Shown here: positions 51,494 to 61,434 of the stretch, piece by piece
Layout: the number at the start of each line of letters is the position of its first letter
Numbering within the stretch: the stretch's first letter is position 1
The notes under the pieces: model-generated
What the model was told of the DNA's origin: nothing
The model's input: the letters and a program-made list of their open reading frames with translations, nothing else
Database searches by the model: none
Source of the DNA: Streptomyces rapamycinicus NRRL 5491
GTDB lineage: Bacteria > Actinomycetota > Actinomycetes > Streptomycetales > Streptomycetaceae
Direction of reading: 5' to 3'
Assembly (NCBI RefSeq): GCF_024298965.1
Contig: NZ_CP085193.1
Location: forward strand, 248,001-312,000
Length of the DNA: 64,000 bases
Position numbers and translations under genes: made by a program

Positions 51494-53107
51494 GTGTTCC
51501 CTGTGCTCAGACGCCGCAAGGGGGTGCGGGCCGCGGCGGCCGGTGCCGCCCTGTCCGTGCTCGCGGCGCTCACCGGCTGCGGCACGGACGGCGTCGGCCG
51601 GGCGGCGCCGGGTCCGGACGGCGGCTCCTTCAGCGTCGGTGTCCCTTCGTGGTACGTAGCGCACCTCACGCCCGGCCGGGCCGGCAAGAGTTCCGTCGCC
51701 GACGCGATCTGGACGCCGCTCACCCGGGTCGACGCCCGGGGGCGGGCCGTCGGCGCGGTGGCTCGATCCGTACGCTCCCCCGACCTCCGGCACTGGACCA
51801 TCGAGCTGCGCCACGGCTGGACGTTCCACAACGGCGAGCCGGTCACCGCCCGGTCGTTCGCCGACGCCTGGAACGCCGCCGCCTACGGCCCCAACGCGAT
51901 GCCCTACGGGTATCTGTTCTCCGACATCCAGGGGTACACCGACCTCAACCCTCTCAAGGGAAAGCCGAAGCGCACGACCTTGTCCGGGGTACGCGCCGTC
52001 GATGCCCACACCCTGAAGGTGACGCTGTCCCGGCCGCTGTCCGTCTTCCCCTACACCCTCGCCAGTACGGTGTTCGCACCGATGCCGAGGACCGCGTTCA
52101 AGGACCTGGCCGGCTTCGACCGGCTGCCGATCGGCAACGGCCCCTACGAGGTCGCCGCGCCCGGCATCAAGCCCGGCGTGCAGCAGCTCACCTTGCGGCG
52201 GTACGACGGCTACGCGGGCCCCGAAGGCAGCGCGGCCCGCATCACGGTGAAGTCCTACCAGGACGACGCCACCGCGTTCACCAGTTTCCGGTCCGGAGCG
52301 GTCGACGTGGCCCTGGCCTCGGGCAACCGGCTGGCGCAGGCGCGCCGCGCCGACGCGGACGACGTGGCGCTGTCGACCGCCGGCGGCCTCGTCTACCTCG
52401 GATTCCCGCTGTGGGACAAGCGATTCGGGGACCGGCGGGTGCGGCAGGCGTTCTCCCTGGCGATCAACCGCCGCGCCGTCACACGCTCGTTGCTCCAGGG
52501 CCTGGCCTCGCCCGCCGCCGGTATCGCGCCGGGCACGGTGACCGGGGGCGGACAACGGGCCTGCGCCGACTGCCGCTACGACCCCGGCCGGGCCAGAAGG
52601 CTGCTGGCCGAGGCCGGCGGCTGGCACGGCCGCCTCACGCTGTGGACGCAGGCGGACCCGGCCATGCAGACGGTCCTGGAAGCGGTCCTCAACCAGCTGC
52701 GCACGAATCTCGGCATCACCTCGATCACCCTCAAGGCACAGCCCACCGACCAGCTCTATCCGAACCTGTCCGCGCACAAGGCCGACGGCCCGTTCCTGCT
52801 CTACATGGGCGCCTCCTACCCCGCGCTCTACGCCCAGGCGCAGCAACTGTTCGCCACGGGCTCGGGCACCAACACCACCGGCTACCGGAGCAGTAGGTTC
52901 ACCTCGCTCCTCGATCGCGCGGCGGCCGCCCACACCACGCCCCGTATCACCACCCTCACCCGTCGCGCCGAACGCACCGCCCTCGACGACCTTCCGCTGG
53001 CACCCCTCTACCACCCCGTGACCGGCGCCGTACACGGGCCCGCTCTCGCGGGGGTGCATCTCGACTTCCTCGGCGACGTGCGGCTCGCCCGTATCTCGGT
53101 TCGCTGA
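51494..53107 (+). CDS. oligopeptide ABC transporter substrate-binding lipoprotein (SBP_bac_5)
   Basis: 537 residues. GTG at 51494 after GGAGG is preferred over 51362. Signal peptide with lipobox LTGC, then a family-5 binding protein: VADAIWTPLTRVDARGRAVG, LRHGWTFHNGEPVTARSFAD, DIQGYTDLNPLKG, GPYEVAAPGIKPG, VRQAFSLAINRRAVTRSLLQ. Imports peptides or a similar compound with the four downstream genes. Intact. Confidence 0.93.
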   Translation: MFPVLRRRKGVRAAAAGAALSVLAALTGCGTDGVGRAAPGPDGGSFSVGVPSWYVAHLTPGRAGKSSVADAIWTPLTRVDARGRAVGAVARSVRSPDLRHWTIELRHGWTFHNGEPVTARSFADAWNAAAYGPNAMPYGYLFSDIQGYTDLNPLKGKPKRTTLSGVRAVDAHTLKVTLSRPLSVFPYTLASTVFAPMPRTAFKDLAGFDRLPIGNGPYEVAAPGIKPGVQQLTLRRYDGYAGPEGSAARITVKSYQDDATAFTSFRSGAVDVALASGNRLAQARRADADDVALSTAGGLVYLGFPLWDKRFGDRRVRQAFSLAINRRAVTRSLLQGLASPAAGIAPGTVTGGGQRACADCRYDPGRARRLLAEAGGWHGRLTLWTQADPAMQTVLEAVLNQLRTNLGITSITLKAQPTDQLYPNLSAHKADGPFLLYMGASYPALYAQAQQLFATGSGTNTTGYRSSRFTSLLDRAAAAHTTPRITTLTRRAERTALDDLPLAPLYHPVTGAVHGPALAGVHLDFLGDVRLARISVR

Positions 53108-53147
53108 ACCCGCTCGTCTCCCCCTGTAGCTGAAGGAAGGAACGGAT

Positions 53148-54077
53148 GTGGCGCGCTTCCTCGTTCGCAGACTGCTCACCATGATCCCGGTCGTCCTCGG
53201 GACGACGTTCATCATCTACGCCGCCGTGTACGCTCTGCCCGGCGATCCCGTCCAGTCCCTGGCCGGGCCCGACCGCGCCGTCAGCCCGGCCGCCGCGGCC
53301 GCCCTGCGCTCCCACTACCACCTGGACTCGTCCCTGCTGGCCCAGTACGGGCACTATCTGTCGGGTCTGCTGCACGGTGACTTCGGCATCGACTTCGGCG
53401 ACGTGCCGGTCTCGTCGCTGATCGCGGCGGGCTGGCCGGTGACCGTGCGCCTCGCGCTGACCACGTGGGTCATCCAGGCGGTGGCCGGTGCCGGCCTCGG
53501 GGTCCTCGCCGCGGTGCGTGCGGGCCGCTTCCCGGACCTCGCGGTCCTGGGCGGCTCCACACTGATCCTCGCGGTGCCGTACTTCGTCACGGCGTACGTG
53601 GCGCAGATCGTGCTCGGCGACCGCCTCGGCTGGTTCCCCGTCTCCGGCGTCGACGCGGGCTGGCCCCGCAGCTATCTCCTGCCGGCGCTGTGTCTGGCCC
53701 TGCTGGGCGTGCCGGAAGTGGCACGCCTGACCCGGGCCGCCGTGCTGGAGAACCTGGGCGCGGAGTTCGTCGACACCGCCGTCGCCAAGGGTGCGGGCCG
53801 GATGCGGGTGCTGACCCAGCATGTACTGCGCCCGTCGCTGATTCCCATCGTGTCCATGCTGGGGCTGACACTGGGCACGCTGCTGTCCGGCACGATCCTC
53901 ATCGAGGGAATCTTCAATCTGCCCGGTCTCGGCTACCAGACGTTCCAGGGCGTCCAGCAGCACAACGGGCCCGTCGTGGTCGGCATCAGCACGCTGCTCG
54001 TGCTCACCTTCCTGTTCATCAATCTCGTCGTCGACGTGCTCTACGTCGTCATCGACCCCAGGATCCGCCTTGACTAG
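53148..54077 (+). CDS. oligopeptide ABC permease (DppB-like)
   Basis: 309 residues, GTG start with AAGGAAGG upstream. The DppB signature LTMIPVVLGTTFIIYAAVYA and LPGDPVQSLAGPD lie at the N-terminus. The coupling region is AKGAGRMRVLTQHVLRPSLI, and GTILIEGIFNLPGLGYQTFQ is near the end. Six membrane helices. Overlaps the next permease gene by 8 bp. Confidence 0.95.
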   Translation: MARFLVRRLLTMIPVVLGTTFIIYAAVYALPGDPVQSLAGPDRAVSPAAAAALRSHYHLDSSLLAQYGHYLSGLLHGDFGIDFGDVPVSSLIAAGWPVTVRLALTTWVIQAVAGAGLGVLAAVRAGRFPDLAVLGGSTLILAVPYFVTAYVAQIVLGDRLGWFPVSGVDAGWPRSYLLPALCLALLGVPEVARLTRAAVLENLGAEFVDTAVAKGAGRMRVLTQHVLRPSLIPIVSMLGLTLGTLLSGTILIEGIFNLPGLGYQTFQGVQQHNGPVVVGISTLLVLTFLFINLVVDVLYVVIDPRIRLD

Positions 54078-54975
54078 CCTGCTGTCCGCCCCCGAGGCGG
54101 CCCCCGCGTCCCCTGCCCTCGAACCCGTCCCGGCCACCGGCCCGTGGCGCTCCCTGCTGCGCCGCCCGCGGTTCGTCTTCTCCGCCTTCGTCGTGGTGCT
54201 GCTGTGCGCGGTCGCGGCCGGGCCGGGGTTCTTCGCCGGATGGTTCGGGCACGGCGATCCGCACTCCTGCGATCTCGACCACAGCGGTCACGGGCCCACC
54301 GCCGGCCATCCGTTCGGCTATGACATCCAGGGCTGTGATCTCTACAGCAACGTCATCCACGGAACACGTGATTCGCTCGGCATCGGCCTGCTCACCACCG
54401 CCGTGACCCTGGTGACCGCGGTCGTTCTCGGCTGCCTGGCCGGCTACTTCGGCGGTCTGGTCGATCTGCTGATCAGCCGTCTCATGGACGTGTTCTTCGG
54501 ATTCCCCGTGCTGATCGGCATGATCGTGGTCCTGGAGACATTCAGCGTGCACAGTGTCACCAGCGTCTCGCTGGTGCTCGCCCTGTTCTCGTGGCCCGTA
54601 CTCACCCGCATCATGCGCTCGTCCGTGCTCACCGTCCGCGATCTCGACTACGTCGTCGCGGCACGCGAGCTGGGCGCCGGACACCTGCGCATCCTGGTGC
54701 GGCATGTCATCCCCAACGCCATCGCCCCGGTCGCCGTCCTCACCAGCATGAGCATCGGCGGCGTGATCACCGCGGAGGCGTCCCTGACATTCCTGGGCGT
54801 GGGGCTGCGGGCGCCAGCGGTGTCCTGGGGCGTCCAACTCAACACCGCCCAGCAGTACTTCACGGACCATCTGGGCCTGCTCCTGTTCCCTTCGTTGTTC
54901 CTCTCCCTCGCCGTGCTCGGCTTCGTCCTGCTGGGCGACTGCCTGCGCGACGCCTTCGACCCGAGGTTGCGATGA
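54070..54975 (+). CDS. oligopeptide ABC permease (DppC-like)
   Basis: 301 residues with a TTG start inside the end of the upstream gene. Contains HPFGYDIQGCDLYSNVIHGT, the DppC-type loop HPLGTD..GRD variant, then LMDVFFGFPVLIGMIVVLE and the coupling segment AARELGAGHLRILVRHVIPN, ending SLTFLGVGLRAP and LFPSLFLSLAVLGFVLLGD. The stop overlaps the ATPase start. Confidence 0.94.
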   Translation: MTSLLSAPEAAPASPALEPVPATGPWRSLLRRPRFVFSAFVVVLLCAVAAGPGFFAGWFGHGDPHSCDLDHSGHGPTAGHPFGYDIQGCDLYSNVIHGTRDSLGIGLLTTAVTLVTAVVLGCLAGYFGGLVDLLISRLMDVFFGFPVLIGMIVVLETFSVHSVTSVSLVLALFSWPVLTRIMRSSVLTVRDLDYVVAARELGAGHLRILVRHVIPNAIAPVAVLTSMSIGGVITAEASLTFLGVGLRAPAVSWGVQLNTAQQYFTDHLGLLLFPSLFLSLAVLGFVLLGDCLRDAFDPRLR

Positions 54976-56021
54976 CTCTGTCTCTACGCCCCTCCCCGCC
55001 CTCCCCCGACCCCCTCACCGCGCTGCCCGCCTACGACGCCGACGCCCCGGCCCTCGCGGTGGACGATCTGCGTGTCGAGTTCCGCGCCACTCGCAGCCGA
55101 CGGACCAGCACCGTCGTCGACGGCGCTTCCTTCCGAGTGACCGCCGGGCAGACCCTGGCCGTGGTCGGCGAATCCGGTAGCGGCAAGAGCATCACGGCCC
55201 GGACGGCCCTGGGCATCCTTCCCGCCGGGGCGGCGGTCCGCTCCGGCAGCATCCGGGTGCACGGCGTGGATCTGCTCACGCTCGACGAACGACGGCTGCG
55301 GACGGTGCGCGGGAGACACGTGGCGATGGTCTTCCAGGACGCGCTCGTCGCACTCAACCCCGTGATTCCCGTGGGCCGGCAGATCGCCGAGGTGTTCCAG
55401 GTACACGGCCGGGCCGGCCGCCGCGCCGCGGCCCGGCACGCGGTGGACCTGCTCGACCGGGTCCGCATCCCCGACGCGGCCCGCCGCGCGGGCCACTATC
55501 CGCACCAGTTCTCCGGCGGCATGCGCCAGCGCGTCGTGATCGCGATGGCGCTCGCGCTCACCCCGCGGGTACTCATCGCCGACGAGCCCACCACCGCGCT
55601 CGACGTGACCGTCCAGGCCCAGATCCTCGCTCTGCTGCGGGAGCTCCAGGATGAGCACCGTCTCGCCCTCGTCCTCGTCAGCCACGATCTGGCCGTCGTC
55701 GCGCAGAGCGCCGACCACGTGGCTGTGATGTACGCGGGCCAGGTCGTGGAGTCCGCCCCCGGATACGAGTTGTACCGACGCCCGGCACACCCCTACACCC
55801 GCGCGCTCCTCGACGCCGTCCCGCGCCGCGGCCGCAAGGGACTCCCCCTGACCACCCTGCCCGGCGCACCGCCCGACCCGGCGCGCCTGGCGGACGGATG
55901 TCGCTTCCGTCCACGCTGCCCGCTGGCCCGCGCTCAGTGCGCGACTCCCCCACCCGTCCACGACGTCGGGGCGCAGCACACCAGTTCATGCCACCGCTGG
56001 CAGGAGGTGACCGGCTCATGA
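54972..56021 (+). CDS. oligopeptide ABC ATPase (DppD-like)
   Basis: 349 residues. Walker A GESGSGKSI, Q-loop VFQDALVALNPV, signature FSGGMRQRVVIAMAL, Walker B VLIADEPTTALDV, H-loop LVSHDLAVVAQ. The C-terminal oligopeptide-transporter extension holds cysteine-rich GCRFRPRCPLARAQC, which binds an Fe-S cluster in relatives. The start ATG overlaps the permease stop, and the end overlaps the second ATPase (ATGA). Confidence 0.95.
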   Translation: MTLSLRPSPPSPDPLTALPAYDADAPALAVDDLRVEFRATRSRRTSTVVDGASFRVTAGQTLAVVGESGSGKSITARTALGILPAGAAVRSGSIRVHGVDLLTLDERRLRTVRGRHVAMVFQDALVALNPVIPVGRQIAEVFQVHGRAGRRAAARHAVDLLDRVRIPDAARRAGHYPHQFSGGMRQRVVIAMALALTPRVLIADEPTTALDVTVQAQILALLRELQDEHRLALVLVSHDLAVVAQSADHVAVMYAGQVVESAPGYELYRRPAHPYTRALLDAVPRRGRKGLPLTTLPGAPPDPARLADGCRFRPRCPLARAQCATPPPVHDVGAQHTSSCHRWQEVTGS

Positions 56022-56869
56022 CCGCTGAACCACACGCGACCCCCGTCCTCGACGTGCGCGATCTCGTCAAACACCATCCAGCCGGCAGAAAGCCACTCGC
56101 CCGGCGTGGCGGGCACCGGATCACGTCGGTGGACGGGGTGAACCTGACGCTGCGCCACGGCGAGACGCTGGGGCTCGTCGGCGAGTCGGGCAGCGGCAAG
56201 TCGTCGCTGGCCCGGCTGCTGACCGCGGTGGACCGTCCCACCTCGGGCGAGATCACTGTGCTCGGCCGCCGCTTGGACCTCCTGCGGGGACGTCGGCTGC
56301 GCGAGATGCGCCGCAACATACAACTGGTCTTCCAGGACCCTTACACCAGCCTGGACCCCCGGATGACCGTGTACGACATCGTGCGCGAGCCCCTGCTCAT
56401 CCACCGCGAGGTGGCACCTCGCGCCGGTCACCGCGCCCGCGTCGCCGAGCTCCTCGAACTCGTCGGCCTGAGCCCCGACCACGGCGGTCGCCGCCCCCAT
56501 GAGTTCTCCGGCGGTCAGCGTCAACGCATAGGCATCGCCCGCGCCCTGGCACTGCACCCCTCCATCCTCATCTGCGACGAGCCCGTGTCCGCGCTGGACG
56601 TCTCGGTCCAGGCCCAGATCGTCAACCTCTTCACCGCTCTCCGCGGCGAGCTGGGCATCTCATACGTATTCATCGCTCACGACCTGGCCGTCGTCGAGCA
56701 CGTCGCCGACCGGATCGCGGTCATGCGACAGGGCCGCATCGTCGAGACAGGGACCGTCGCAGACATCTACGAGAGCCCCCGACACCCGTACACCCAGGAG
56801 CTGTTGGCCAGCTCCCCGGACATGGAGCCGGCACTGCGCGGCCGGGCGGTCCCGGATCCCCACGACTGA
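56018..56869 (+). CDS. oligopeptide ABC ATPase (DppF-like)
   Basis: 283 residues. Walker A GESGSGKSSLARLL, Q-loop VFQDPYTSLDPRM, signature FSGGQRQRIGIARAL, Walker B ILICDEPVSALDVS, H-loop FIAHDLAVVEH. Lacks the Cys-rich C-terminal extension of its partner, as usual for DppF. Last gene of the transporter operon, convergent with the phosphatase gene 24 bp away. Confidence 0.95.
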   Translation: MTAEPHATPVLDVRDLVKHHPAGRKPLARRGGHRITSVDGVNLTLRHGETLGLVGESGSGKSSLARLLTAVDRPTSGEITVLGRRLDLLRGRRLREMRRNIQLVFQDPYTSLDPRMTVYDIVREPLLIHREVAPRAGHRARVAELLELVGLSPDHGGRRPHEFSGGQRQRIGIARALALHPSILICDEPVSALDVSVQAQIVNLFTALRGELGISYVFIAHDLAVVEHVADRIAVMRQGRIVETGTVADIYESPRHPYTQELLASSPDMEPALRGRAVPDPHD

Positions 56870-56892
56870 CCGCCACCGCGGGCCCCGCCCCC

Positions 56893-59541
56893 TCAGGCGG
56901 TGACGGGCGGGCGGGCGGGCGAGGGCAGTGCCTGCTCCGTCCACATGCACTTGCCCGCCGCGGTGAACCGCATGCCCCATCGATCGGACAGCGCCGCGAC
57001 CAGCTGCAGCCCGCGCCCGCCCTCGTCGGTCTCGGCGGCGCGGCGGATCCGCGGCGTGGTGAGGCTGCCGTCCGACACTTCGCAGATCAGTGTCCGGCCG
57101 TACAGCAGGCGCAGCCGCGGGGGGCCGTTCGCGTGCCGGACGACATTGCCGACCAGCTCGCTGACCAGGAGCTCGGTGGTCATCGACAGCTCGTCGAGAT
57201 CCCACGCGGACAGCTGTTCGGTGGCGCGATGGCGGGCTTCGGCCGCGGCGATGGGGCCGTCCGGGAGCGTCCAGGACACCACCCGGTCCGGAGCCATCGA
57301 CCGCGTTCGGGCGATCAGCAGCGCGGCGTCGTCGTGGGTCTCGGTCTGCTCCGGCACCAGTGCGCCGATGACGGCGTCGCACAGCCGTCCGGGGCCATGG
57401 AGGGTGGTGCGAGCGCACACGTCCGCGGACACATCCGCCGGAGGCGCGGCGGCCTTGGTGAGGGCGTGGGCGAGGCGGGCCATGCCCTGGTCGATGTCAA
57501 CGGCGGACGACTCGACCAGGCCGTCGGTGTACAGCACCAGATGGCTGCCCTCGGGCACCTCGATCTCATGCATCTCGAAGGGCGGGCTGGCGGCGCCGAG
57601 CGGTGGATCGGCGTCGGCAGGGGGGAAGTAGGTCGTCCCGTCGGGTCGGACGATGGCGAGCGGCGGGTGCCCGGCGGCGGCGAAACAGCAGAGGTTGGTG
57701 GCGGGGTCGTAGACCGTGTACAGACAGGTGGCGTAGAAGTCATCGCCGAGGTCGCCGACCAGATCGTTGAGGTGGGCGAGGAGTTCGTCGGGCGGAAGCT
57801 CGAGGTCGGCGAGGGTGTGCACGGCCGTGCGCAGCCGCCCCATCGTGGCGGCCTCGGACAGCCCGTGGCCCATGACATCGCCGATGACGAGGGCGACCCG
57901 CTCCCCGGACAGCGGGATGAGGTCGTACCAGTCGCCGCCGACCTGTACGCCCTCGGCGGCGGGCAGATAGCGCGCCTCGGCCGTGACGGCCGGTACGACG
58001 GGCAGCGTACGGGGCAGCAGCCCGCGCTGGAGCTCCTGGGCGCGGGTGTGCTCGGCGTCGTAGAGCCGGGCCCGCTCCAGCGCCTGGGCGACCAGCCCGC
58101 TCAGCGCGATGAGCAGGGAGCGGTCCTCCTCGGAGAAGTGGCGCGGCCGCGAGAAGCTCACCACGCAATAGCCGATCTGCTGGTCCGAGGCGATCAGAGG
58201 GAGGAACGCCCACGCCTTCATCCCGCTGCGGTGGAGATAGCCGACCGCGTCCGGGTGGTGTTCGGCGTACTCCTGCGGCGTGGACAGGAAGATCGGGGTG
58301 CGGGAGGTGAGGGCCTCCACGATGGCTGACATCTCCATGACCGAGATGCTCTGAACGGTCTCGAGGAACTCCTCCGGGTACCCGGCCGCACCGACCATGC
58401 GCCACTGCCCGTTCTCGATCAGCTGGCAGATCAGGCCGGTGGCGCCGAACGGCGGAAGCATCCGGTCGGCGACCGCCTTCACCACGTCCTGGACGGTCAG
58501 CGCCTCGGCGAGCGCCGAGGTCAGCTCGCCCATGCGCATGACCCGCTCGGCCGCGGTGCGCTGGGCCGCGGACTGCTCGGCCTCCTCCCTCCGGCGTTCG
58601 GTGATGTCCGCGATGTGGATGACCAGTCCGTCGGGGGCCGGGTCGAAACGTGCGTGGTACCAGCCCGCTCTGCCGGGCCACCGGGTGTCGAATCCGGCCG
58701 GTGCGTGAGTGGTCACGGCCCGCCCGTGGCAGGCGGCCATCCCGGTGTCCCGGACCACCGGGTGGTCCCACAGCACCGTCCCCAGCACCTCCTGGGCGGA
58801 AGCACCCAGCAACTTCAGGGCCGCGGGGTTGGCGAAGGTCAGCCGCGCCTGGCCGTCGAGAGCGAGGAGGCCGTCGTTCATCCGCCATACGGCACTGCCG
58901 ACGGCGTCACCGCCGAGGGGCTGTCGCTCGTGCTCGACGTCCGCGGCGGCGGGCCGCGCGGGCCGCAGATACTCGGCGACCCAGTCGGCGACCCTCCGCA
59001 GGAACTCACACTGCTCCTCGCCGAGCTCATCCGGCGCCTCCACCAGCACGGACAGCGCGCCCACCGACCGCCCGCCGGCCGTGACCACCGGCACCGACAC
59101 CACACCGCTGCCGGGCGGCAGCGACCCGGCACCGGGAGAAAAGTCCCCGGAGGGAGAGCGGCCGGACAGCGGGGGATGCACCCGGTGCGGCACATCGGGC
59201 GGTGGCGGCGTCCAGACCCGGGTGCGGTAGCGGACGCAGGACACCGGGGCCGCGCTGTCCTCGTCCGTGAGGGTCTCCCACCCCGCGATCAGGTAATCCG
59301 GGAGCCCCACACCGGCGACCACGCGCATGCCTCCCTGGCGCGGATCACGTATATGGATCATGCCGCCCAGGGCGCCGAGTTCGGCGACCGCCTGCCCGAG
59401 GGCGAGCCTCACCGGCCCGGTGCCACTCAGCTGGCCACCCGCGGAACCCATCAGCCGAAGCCGTGTCCGCGCCGACCGAGTGATCCGGGTGTCCGCGCTG
59501 TCTGGGCGCTGCTCATCCACACCCATGGCGTCACCTGTCAT
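56893..59541 (-). CDS. GAF/PAS/GAF/SpoIIE phosphatase/ATPase signalling protein
   Basis: About 882 residues from ATG at 59541 (59526 is an alternative). Domains in order: GAF (about 30-190), PAS (about 215-330, MNDGLLALDGQARLTFANPA), GAF (about 350-500), a SpoIIE/RsbU PP2C phosphatase with GGDWYDLIPL and VIGDVMGHGL metal-binding Asp residues, then an RsbW-like histidine-kinase-type ATPase (ELLVSELVGNVVRHA, GGRGLQLVAALSDRWG). No membrane segments. Such proteins balance anti-sigma-factor antagonist phosphorylation in stress responses; kinase and phosphatase sit in one chain. Confidence 0.92.
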   Translation of the reverse strand: MTGDAMGVDEQRPDSADTRITRSARTRLRLMGSAGGQLSGTGPVRLALGQAVAELGALGGMIHIRDPRQGGMRVVAGVGLPDYLIAGWETLTDEDSAAPVSCVRYRTRVWTPPPPDVPHRVHPPLSGRSPSGDFSPGAGSLPPGSGVVSVPVVTAGGRSVGALSVLVEAPDELGEEQCEFLRRVADWVAEYLRPARPAAADVEHERQPLGGDAVGSAVWRMNDGLLALDGQARLTFANPAALKLLGASAQEVLGTVLWDHPVVRDTGMAACHGRAVTTHAPAGFDTRWPGRAGWYHARFDPAPDGLVIHIADITERRREEAEQSAAQRTAAERVMRMGELTSALAEALTVQDVVKAVADRMLPPFGATGLICQLIENGQWRMVGAAGYPEEFLETVQSISVMEMSAIVEALTSRTPIFLSTPQEYAEHHPDAVGYLHRSGMKAWAFLPLIASDQQIGYCVVSFSRPRHFSEEDRSLLIALSGLVAQALERARLYDAEHTRAQELQRGLLPRTLPVVPAVTAEARYLPAAEGVQVGGDWYDLIPLSGERVALVIGDVMGHGLSEAATMGRLRTAVHTLADLELPPDELLAHLNDLVGDLGDDFYATCLYTVYDPATNLCCFAAAGHPPLAIVRPDGTTYFPPADADPPLGAASPPFEMHEIEVPEGSHLVLYTDGLVESSAVDIDQGMARLAHALTKAAAPPADVSADVCARTTLHGPGRLCDAVIGALVPEQTETHDDAALLIARTRSMAPDRVVSWTLPDGPIAAAEARHRATEQLSAWDLDELSMTTELLVSELVGNVVRHANGPPRLRLLYGRTLICEVSDGSLTTPRIRRAAETDEGGRGLQLVAALSDRWGMRFTAAGKCMWTEQALPSPARPPVTA

Positions 59542-59681
59542 CTCCTCGGTGACCCGATGTCGTACGGATCGCAGACCGCGAGCGTCCCATATAGCCCGAA
59601 TATAACCCTCCCCCGAGGAGAGTCCCCGGTCGATGGTCATGGTCATCGGTATACGAGCCGGACGCCGCCGAGGCGCGGACG

Positions 59682-61289
59682 TCAGCCGATGCCCTGCCCG
59701 GCCTTGATCAGGTCCGCGGCCCGTTCGCCGATGACGACGCAGGGTGCCATGGTGTTTCCGCTGGTGATGGTGGGCATGACCGAGCCGTCCGCGACACGCA
59801 GGCCTTCGATCCCGTGGACGCGCAGGGAGGCATCGACCACGGACATCTCGTCGCGCCCCATCTTCGCGGTGCAGGTCTCGTGGAAGTACGAACCGGCCGC
59901 GTCCCGGATGAAGTCCCTGAGCTCGGCACGGCCCAGCGGACCGGGCATGACCTCGCGTTTGACGAACGGCTCGACCTCCGCCGAGTTGCCGATCTCCCGG
60001 CAGAGCTCCACGCAGTGTTCGAGCGCTCTCATGTCCTCCTCGGCCCGCAGGTATCCGGCGTCGATCAGCGGGGGTGCGAAGGGATCCGTACCGGCCAGCC
60101 GTACGGAGCCGCGACTGGCCGGGCGGGCGAGGCCGGGCGCCAGCGTCCAGGCGGAATCGGCCCCCACGGGAACGTCGTACCGGAGGGCCGTCGCCTCGCT
60201 GGCGAGCGGGAGCTCGTCCAGCACCGGCATCAGGTCGGGACCGGGCAGCGACGGGTCGCTCCTGGCGAAGATGGCGAACTCGGCGGCGTTGTTCCGGGGC
60301 GCCTCGGGGATCCGGTACTCCCAGATACAGCCGGCGAGCAGGATGTGATCCTGGAAGTTCTTCCCCACACCCGGCAGATCTACGACGCCGGGGATGCCGA
60401 GCGCCGCGAGTTCCGCCTGGTCGCCCAGGCCGGAGAGCATCAGCAGCTTCGGGGTGTTGATGGCACCGAGGGAGACGATCACCTCCTCGGCCGCCGAGAC
60501 GGTGTGTGCGCGGCCCCGGCTGACGAACTCCACCCCGGTCACCCGGCTCCCCGACAGCCTCAGCCGGGTCACCTCGGCGCGCAGCACGATGTCGAGATTG
60601 GGACGGCCCATGGCCGGATGGAGATAGGTGGCGGCGATCGAGACCCGGGCATGTCCCGGGCCTACCGCGAGATTGGGAAAGCCGCAGCCACAGCCGGACT
60701 CCATGGGGTCCGCGTTGAGATCGCCGACAGCCGGAATGCCGGTCGCGGACGCCGCCCGGGCCAGGGCCGCCGCGACCGGGACCGGGTCTTCGGGGAGGGC
60801 GATCCGCAGCGGGCCACCGGTGCCGCGGCGGGGGTCGGCGGGGCCGGTCCAGCCCTCCACCCGGCGGTAGACATCGCGGACAGAGGCGTACGACCAGCCC
60901 GGGTCGCCGGTCTCCTCGGCCCAGGAGTCGAAGTCGACGCGGTGGCCCCGTGCCCAGACGGAGGCGTTGACGCTGGAGCCACCGCCCAGCACCTTGCCCA
61001 TCGGCAGCGCGGGCGCACGGCCGCGCAGCGAGCGGGACGGCTGGGCCGAAAAGCCCCAGTCGCGTTCGCTGCCGATGTTGGACATCCACCGGGTGGCGTC
61101 GGTGACCGACTCCACCCGGTCGCTGCCACCGGCCTCCAGCAGCAGGACACTCACCTCGGGCACGTCCGCCAGCCGCCGGGCGACGACGGACCCCGAGGTC
61201 CCTCCGCCGCAGACGATGAAGTCGTAGACGGGGCGAGGGACGTCGGTGACGAGCTCACGATCCTCGGTGATGTGACTGGTGCGTGCCAT
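59682..61289 (-). CDS. GMC-family FAD oxidoreductase (choline dehydrogenase-like)
   Basis: 535 residues, start at 61289. FAD Rossmann motif FIVCGGGTSGSVVARRL, then LLEAGGSD, the GMC signature GKVLGGGSSVNASVWARGHR, GAINTPKLLMLSGLG, and the active-site region SYFHETCTAKMG and GNTMAPCVVIGERAADLI, i.e. a His/Asn pair. Oxidises an alcohol; the substrate is unknown. It lies beside the DUF3100/M20 gene pair on the same strand and may act in the same pathway. Confidence 0.93.
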   Translation of the reverse strand: MARTSHITEDRELVTDVPRPVYDFIVCGGGTSGSVVARRLADVPEVSVLLLEAGGSDRVESVTDATRWMSNIGSERDWGFSAQPSRSLRGRAPALPMGKVLGGGSSVNASVWARGHRVDFDSWAEETGDPGWSYASVRDVYRRVEGWTGPADPRRGTGGPLRIALPEDPVPVAAALARAASATGIPAVGDLNADPMESGCGCGFPNLAVGPGHARVSIAATYLHPAMGRPNLDIVLRAEVTRLRLSGSRVTGVEFVSRGRAHTVSAAEEVIVSLGAINTPKLLMLSGLGDQAELAALGIPGVVDLPGVGKNFQDHILLAGCIWEYRIPEAPRNNAAEFAIFARSDPSLPGPDLMPVLDELPLASEATALRYDVPVGADSAWTLAPGLARPASRGSVRLAGTDPFAPPLIDAGYLRAEEDMRALEHCVELCREIGNSAEVEPFVKREVMPGPLGRAELRDFIRDAAGSYFHETCTAKMGRDEMSVVDASLRVHGIEGLRVADGSVMPTITSGNTMAPCVVIGERAADLIKAGQGIG

Positions 61290-61434
61290 GGGTAACGACC
61301 GTCCTCCCGCCGGACGCGGCGTTCGGTGCCACCGCCTGGCGGACTCGCTGATGTCCAGCGTAGCCATGGCGCGGAACCACTCGCCAGACGGATGACGGCG
61401 CGATGGGATCAGGCGAGCCGGTTCCAGCGGATCC

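Noticed and set aside
59542..61089. Extension of the phosphatase frame to a 1398-residue protein
   Set aside because: The extra 500 residues are an out-of-frame reading of the GMC oxidoreductase gene.
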